Positions 13,824-17,438 of a stretch of DNA of 17,438 nt are shown one piece after another (position 1 is the stretch's first letter; each line of letters begins with the position of its first letter). The notes under the pieces are model-generated. The model was not told the DNA's origin. It did not search any database and worked only from the letters and a program-made list of their open reading frames with translations. A program made the translations under genes and the position numbers. Location: contig JAEDHZ010000007.1 of assembly GCA_016292705.1 (NCBI GenBank), positions 1-17,438 on the forward strand, in the 5' to 3' direction. The stretch is from Clostridiaceae bacterium. GTDB taxonomy: Bacteria > Bacillota > Clostridia > Oscillospirales > Acutalibacteraceae.

Positions 13824-14237
13824 ATGAACAGGATTCGTCAGTTTATGTACGGAAGATACGGGATGGATAATCTCGGTTTTGCGTTGATTATTCTCGGTTG
13901 CGTTGTGACATTTGTTCTCTCGCTTTTCGGTCTGAGGTATTCAAGAGGATGGCTTTCATTCGTTTTCAGATTTGTCGGAATGGTTCCGTATCTTATCTTC
14001 GTTTTGCGTGCTCTTTCAAAAAACATTGAAAAGCGCAGAGCGGAAAACGAAAAGTTTTTGAAGTTCTGGTCTCCGTGGGCTGCGTTTTTTTCAAAAAAAG
14101 CGTCTCAGTTTCGTGACAGGGAGCATAAGTACTATAATTGCCCCGGTTGTTCAAGAACGCTTCGTGTTCCCAAAGGCAAGGGAAAAATTGAAATTTCCTG
14201 CCCGCATTGCGGACGGAAGTTCAAAAAAAGAACGTGA
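13824..14237 (+). CDS. Small membrane protein with C-terminal zinc ribbon
   Basis: A 137-residue protein of no named family that I know. Two hydrophobic segments (LGFALIILGCVVTFVLSLFGL, ~17-36, and ~44-63 ending PYLIFVLRALS) are followed by a basic linker and a rubredoxin-type zinc ribbon: NCPGCSRTLRVP and SCPHCGRKF, four cysteines in two CPxC knuckles about 20 residues apart. The ribbon is probably cytosolic, given the flanking Lys/Arg. GGAGG precedes ATG 13824 closely. The next gene, rmlB, starts nine bases after this stop and takes its RBS from the stop region, so both are translated from one message. A role near the membrane is inference. Confidence 0.82.
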   Translation: MNRIRQFMYGRYGMDNLGFALIILGCVVTFVLSLFGLRYSRGWLSFVFRFVGMVPYLIFVLRALSKNIEKRRAENEKFLKFWSPWAAFFSKKASQFRDREHKYYNCPGCSRTLRVPKGKGKIEISCPHCGRKFKKRT

Positions 14238-14246
14238 GGTTGAAGT

Positions 14247-15266
14247 ATGAAGAGTATTTTAGTTACGGGCGGAGCGGGATTCATCGGCTCAAACTTCATC
14301 TATTATGAGCTTGAAAAGCACCCCGACCGTCGCATTGTCTGCCTTGATGCACTGACCTATGCCGGTAACCTTGAAACGCTTGAAAAGGCATTGCAAAGCG
14401 AAAACTTCCGTTTTGTAAAAGGTGATATCACCGACAGAAAAGCCGTCGGTGCGCTTTTTGAAGAGGAGTGCTTTGATGCGGTTGTCAATTTTGCCGCTGA
14501 ATCTCATGTTGACCGTTCCATTGAGGAACCGGAGGTGTTTCTCAAAACAAATATTCTCGGCACTCAGGTTTTGCTTGACGAATGCAGAAAAAGGGATATC
14601 CGCTTCCACCAGGTTTCAACTGATGAAGTTTACGGAGACCTTCCGCTTGATCGCCCGGACCTCTTTTTCACTGAGGAAACTCCGATTCATACCTCATCAC
14701 CGTATTCCGCAAGCAAGGCGAGCGCAGACCTGCTTGTGACTGCATATTTCAGAACCTACGGCGCAAAGGTTACAATAAGCCGTTGTTCAAATAACTACGG
14801 GCCATACCACTTCCCCGAAAAGCTGATTCCTCTGATGATTGCAAATGCGCTTGAGGAAAAGCCTCTGCCTGTCTACGGAGAGGGCAAGAATGTCCGCGAC
14901 TGGCTCTATGTCAGGGATCACTGCAAGGCAATTGACATGATTCTTGAAAAAGGCAGGCTCGGAGAGGTTTATAACATCGGCGGCCACAACGAAAAAACGA
15001 ATCTTGAGGTTGTAAAAACCGTTCTGGACATTCTCGGAAAAAGTGAGAGTCTCATAAAATTTGTGAAAGATCGTCCCGGTCATGATATGCGCTATGCGAT
15101 TGATCCGACAAAGATCAAAAACGAGCTTGGCTGGTATCCTGAAACTACCTTTGACAAAGGAATCCGAAAAACCGTTGAGTGGTATCTTGAAAACCGCCAA
15201 TGGTGGGAGAATATTGTCAGCGGTGATTATGTGAAGTATTACGAAAGAATGTATAAGGACAGATAA
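14247..15266 (+). CDS. rfbB: dTDP-glucose 4,6-dehydratase
   Basis: A 339-residue extended SDR enzyme that converts dTDP-glucose to dTDP-4-keto-6-deoxyglucose, the second step toward dTDP-L-rhamnose. The NAD-binding GGAGFIG motif is at 8-14, D34 follows beta-2, and NFAAESHVDRS is at 81-91. Catalytic T125, D126 and E127 lie in FHQVSTDEVYGD, with Y153 and K157 in SPYSASKAS. SRCSNNYGPYHFPEKLIPL (178-196) and VYGEGKNVRDWLYVRDHC (209-226) are hallmarks of this subfamily. Length is normal. The other rml genes are not in this window, so the nucleotide-sugar pathway is encoded elsewhere. It shares an operon with the zinc-ribbon gene and ends at a terminator. Confidence 0.96.
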   Translation: MKSILVTGGAGFIGSNFIYYELEKHPDRRIVCLDALTYAGNLETLEKALQSENFRFVKGDITDRKAVGALFEEECFDAVVNFAAESHVDRSIEEPEVFLKTNILGTQVLLDECRKRDIRFHQVSTDEVYGDLPLDRPDLFFTEETPIHTSSPYSASKASADLLVTAYFRTYGAKVTISRCSNNYGPYHFPEKLIPLMIANALEEKPLPVYGEGKNVRDWLYVRDHCKAIDMILEKGRLGEVYNIGGHNEKTNLEVVKTVLDILGKSESLIKFVKDRPGHDMRYAIDPTKIKNELGWYPETTFDKGIRKTVEWYLENRQWWENIVSGDYVKYYERMYKDR

Positions 15267-15269
15267 AGC

Positions 15270-15308
15270 ACACCCCCGAACAGCGGTTTGTCGCATATTC
15301 GGGGGTGT
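15270..15308. terminator. Terminator between convergent rfbB and peptidase genes
   Basis: An 11-bp perfect stem, ACACCCCCGAA (15270-15280) with TTCGGGGGTGT (15298-15308), has a 17-base loop and is followed by CATTTTC on the plus strand. It sits between two genes that converge and probably serves both, though the minus-strand T-run is weak. Confidence 0.85.
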
Positions 15309-15330
15309 CATTTTCAGCATTCGTCAGAAA

Positions 15331-16572
15331 TCACTGCTTTGCGCCGTTGTCAAACATTTCAAGAACCTTGACTGAAACGGCAAAGCAATCTGCAAGGCCG
15401 GTTTCGTTCATGTTGTCGTATGTATCGCGGCGTGTATGATAGTAGTCCTCAAGCTTGTGATTGAGGCCGGTGATGCCGGTTGCACGGAAGCCTGCCTGAG
15501 CAAAGGCCGCAGAATCGGTTGCGCCACCGAGTGGGGGAACCATACCCTTTGAGCAGTGGATACCAAGTTCGTCTGCCGCTTCCATAAAGAGGTCGGAAAC
15601 ATCCTTGTCGGCTTTAACGGTTGCGTTGAGGTCACGGTAGTTAACCATGAGATACTTCGGATCATGGATGGTGTCGTATGAGAAGATGAAAGTCGGAACA
15701 TCGTCAAATTCGCCCTTGTGCGCTTCGCACCATGCCTTTGCACCGCGAAGACCGGCTTCCTCACTTCCGGTAAGAACAACACCGATTTCGGTGTTTTCAA
15801 GCTCAATACCCTCGTCCTTGAGGAACTTGAGGATGCTGATACCCATGTAGCAGCCGGAGAGATTGTCGTTTGCGCCGTCAACAACACGGCGATAGTTGAC
15901 CATAAAGTAAAGTCCGATGATGAACGGAACAAAAACCAGTCCCCAAAGAGCGGCTTTTGCAAGCGGGTCGGCTGTGCTGATGACAGAGAATCCGATTCCG
16001 TTTCTGATTACGGAGATAATTGAAAGAACAAGGTAATAGAGCGCACCGACACCGCAGATAACTGCATGGCTTTCAAAGCCTACACCGCCGAGCTTATAGT
16101 TGACGGGCCATTCCCAGGCAGCGTCCGGGTGACCGTTGAAGATGATTCTTCTCTTTGTTTCGCCGGTACACTTTTTTATTGCGGTAACATTGTGACCGGT
16201 TTCCTCCTTGAAGCAACGGTCAACAACCTTTTTATAGGTTCCGAATTCAAGCAGAGCGATACCGAGACCAACAACGATAAGAATCGCCGAAATAATCGGG
16301 CAAAAGAAGAAAAGAACAATAGCCGCAAGAGCAAATGTGAGCGTGAAGAAAAGCCAGCCGTAAAATGCGAGCGGATGCTCCTTGAAGGATTCAACATCTG
16401 CCCTTTCGCAGCCGCAGTCCTCTTTGAGAACCTTTGCCATATATTCGCAGGCTTGCTTTTCTCCCTTTGAGCCGGGGTTGCGTTTTTCAAAGGTTTTGAT
16501 AATGTGAGTTATCTCCTTGACCATGTAGGAAGCGGCCTCATTTTTTTTGCTGATAATTTTTGAAAAATCCAT
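15331..16572 (-). CDS. M28-family metallopeptidase embedded in the membrane
   Basis: A 413-residue protein with the di-zinc M28 ligand set: H148 and D150 (FNGHPDAAWEW), D236 (GANDNLSG), E271/E272 (TGSEEAGLRG), D300 (SYDTIHD) and H379 (YYHTRRDTYDN). Two predicted spans (~67-90 and 91-110) precede the first ligands, and two more (~168-190 and 204-226) fall between D150 and D236, where soluble M28 enzymes usually have a short loop. Four spans keep all catalytic parts on one side; Lys/Arg next to spans (TYKKVVDRC, NYRRVVDG) suggests the cytosol. The substrate is probably small peptides or N-terminal residues, by family. GGGAGA precedes ATG at 16572. It is downstream of mltG. Confidence 0.88.
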   Translation of the reverse strand: MDFSKIISKKNEAASYMVKEITHIIKTFEKRNPGSKGEKQACEYMAKVLKEDCGCERADVESFKEHPLAFYGWLFFTLTFALAAIVLFFFCPIISAILIVVGLGIALLEFGTYKKVVDRCFKEETGHNVTAIKKCTGETKRRIIFNGHPDAAWEWPVNYKLGGVGFESHAVICGVGALYYLVLSIISVIRNGIGFSVISTADPLAKAALWGLVFVPFIIGLYFMVNYRRVVDGANDNLSGCYMGISILKFLKDEGIELENTEIGVVLTGSEEAGLRGAKAWCEAHKGEFDDVPTFIFSYDTIHDPKYLMVNYRDLNATVKADKDVSDLFMEAADELGIHCSKGMVPPLGGATDSAAFAQAGFRATGITGLNHKLEDYYHTRRDTYDNMNETGLADCFAVSVKVLEMFDNGAKQ

Positions 16573-16604
16573 AAAAAATCTCCCTTCAAACTGATTTTTG
16601 CTGT

Positions 16605-16632
16605 GCTATACTACCACAAACGCTTGAAACAA
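16605..16632 (-). promoter_or_regulatory. Possible promoter of the peptidase gene
   Basis: On the minus strand, TTGTTT (16632-16627) and TATAGC (16610-16605) are 16 bases apart, with transcription starting near 16598 and a ~25-base leader. Both boxes are imperfect. The -35 lies in the loop of the inverted repeat at 16618-16642. Confidence 0.4.
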
Positions 16633-16642
16633 TCAAGCGTTT
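16618..16642. repeat. 10-bp inverted repeat at the mltG stop codon
   Basis: AAACGCTTGA (16618-16627) and TCAAGCGTTT (16633-16642) are perfect inverted copies with a 5-base spacer. It overlaps the mltG stop codon and the presumed -35 of the peptidase gene. On the minus strand GTGG, not a T-run, follows, so it is a weak terminator at best and could be an operator. Confidence 0.6.
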
Positions 16643-17438
16643 AAAAGTAAATTCCGCATATTTTACAGTTTTTAAGATGTTCTTCATAATTTGATGAATA
16701 GTAATAGTTCCAGTCCTTGTCGGTGACGAAATAGAAATAATCCGTTTCCTCCGGGTTGAGTGCAGCGTTTATTGCGTCAAGACCGGGATTGCATATTGCG
16801 CCGACAGGGAGACCTCTTTTTTTATAGGTGTTGTAATGCTCGGAAAACCGAGTCTTGTCTCCGGAAACATAAGGGGATTCAAAAATGTTTTCATTCACAT
16901 AATTGATTGTGACATCGCATTGAAGCAAACCGTAATCAGGGCTTTCAATCCTGTTGTGTATAACGGAGGACACCTTACCCATTTCTTTGACAATCCCGGC
17001 TTCCGCCTGAATGACGGACGCCAGTGTGATTATCTCGTCCATTGAATAGCCGAGTTTTTCTGCTTTCGCTTTCATTTCATCGGTGAGCTTGTTTTGTGTG
17101 TTTCGCAAAAAGCGAGAAATTGCGCTCTCTGCGCTTTCACCCTTGTAAAACTCATAAGTGTCGGGGAAAATATATCCCTCAAGCAAAAATGCCCGGTTTT
17201 CCTCGTCTTTCATGTCTTTGAAAAAACCGAATTGTTCGGCAAGCTCTCTGCTTTGGGCGGCTTTCATAAAGTCAGCTGCATTGCAGACCTTGTTTTTTTC
17301 AAGCTTTCCGGCAATTTCAAGAGCCGTGTAGCCTTCAGGAAAAGTGATTCTGACCGTGAGCGATTCGGTTGTGCTCTCTTTGGTGCTTTGAGTCATTTCC
17401 CCGTGCAGTTGGTTTTCGTTTGATGAACAGCCGAAAAG
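16641..17438 (-). CDS. mltG: Endolytic murein transglycosylase MltG-like lipoprotein (5' end outside window)
   Basis: 265 residues are visible and the frame stays open to the window edge. The C-terminal catalytic YceG/MltG domain is clear: ITFPEGYTALEIAGKL (LysM-like start), ALEE-type helices, LASVIQAEAGIVKEMGKVSS, whose E in QAEAG matches the catalytic Glu position, GLLQCDVTINYV, HYNTYKKRGLPVGAICNPGL, AINAALNPEETDYFYFV and a closing EEHL. The first visible residues, LFGCSSNENQ, form a lipobox, so this copy is probably a lipoprotein rather than being held by the usual N-terminal span. MltG cleaves nascent glycan strands at the membrane and sets their length. Start codon lies beyond 17438; an internal ATG at 17396 would drop the lipobox. 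Confidence 0.92.
   Translation of the reverse strand, partial: LFGCSSNENQLHGEMTQSTKESTTESLTVRITFPEGYTALEIAGKLEKNKVCNAADFMKAAQSRELAEQFGFFKDMKDEENRAFLLEGYIFPDTYEFYKGESAESAISRFLRNTQNKLTDEMKAKAEKLGYSMDEIITLASVIQAEAGIVKEMGKVSSVIHNRIESPDYGLLQCDVTINYVNENIFESPYVSGDKTRFSEHYNTYKKRGLPVGAICNPGLDAINAALNPEETDYFYFVTDKDWNYYYSSNYEEHLKNCKICGIYF

Overview
The window looks like chromosomal DNA of a low-to-mid GC, anaerobic, gut-type Clostridia (Bacillota). An Oscillospirales/Ruminococcaceae-like host is my best guess. The grounds are strong purine-rich Shine-Dalgarno sites, consensus TTGACA/TATAAT promoters, a split ThrE exporter, an aldo/keto reductase with two [4Fe-4S] clusters, a PfoR-like EIIC protein, and a giant secreted Cys/His-repeat protein of a kind I associate with these bacteria. 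Taxonomy is inference. I saw no rRNA, tRNA, CRISPR array, transposase or phage genes.

Layout. (1) 2-88 is the tail of an unrecognised gene, followed by a terminator. (2) 273-4847 is a rightward cluster behind a near-perfect promoter: the two halves of a threonine/serine-type exporter, an iron-sulfur aldo/keto reductase, an acidic single-pass membrane protein with a TPR-like stretch, and a YhcC-type radical SAM protein. A strong terminator lies at 4875-4906. (3) 4982-10923 is a self-contained transcription unit for one 1874-residue secreted protein, with its own promoter, a 230-nt hairpin-rich leader and a terminator. The protein has a signal peptide, an InlB-like repeat, about 22 Cys/His modules, three more beta-type repeats, a Cna-B-like domain and an unusual Cys-rich tail. 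(4) 11080-11784 holds a 33-codon ORF with a strong RBS, a nested hairpin, and a GNAT acetyltransferase. (5) 11865-13491 (minus) is a two-gene unit, a PfoR/PTS-EIIC-like membrane protein followed by a HAD phosphatase, which converges on the GNAT gene at a shared 16-bp terminator. (6) 13492-13823 is a divergent regulatory region with promoters on both strands and a large inverted repeat. (7) 13824-15266 (plus) encodes a small membrane zinc-ribbon protein and dTDP-glucose 4,6-dehydratase (RmlB). (8) 15331-17438 (minus) encodes a membrane M28-type metallopeptidase downstream of a lipoprotein-type MltG, which runs off the window.

Most genes are housekeeping or surface related (amino-acid export, dTDP-sugar supply, peptidoglycan strand termination). 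The least ordinary parts are the giant Cys/His-module protein with its C-terminal tail and structured leader, the adjacent 33-residue ORF, the M28 peptidase whose metal-ligand set is interrupted by two membrane spans, and the divergent control region upstream of the PfoR-like gene. No compact multi-gene defence or biosynthetic system is visible.
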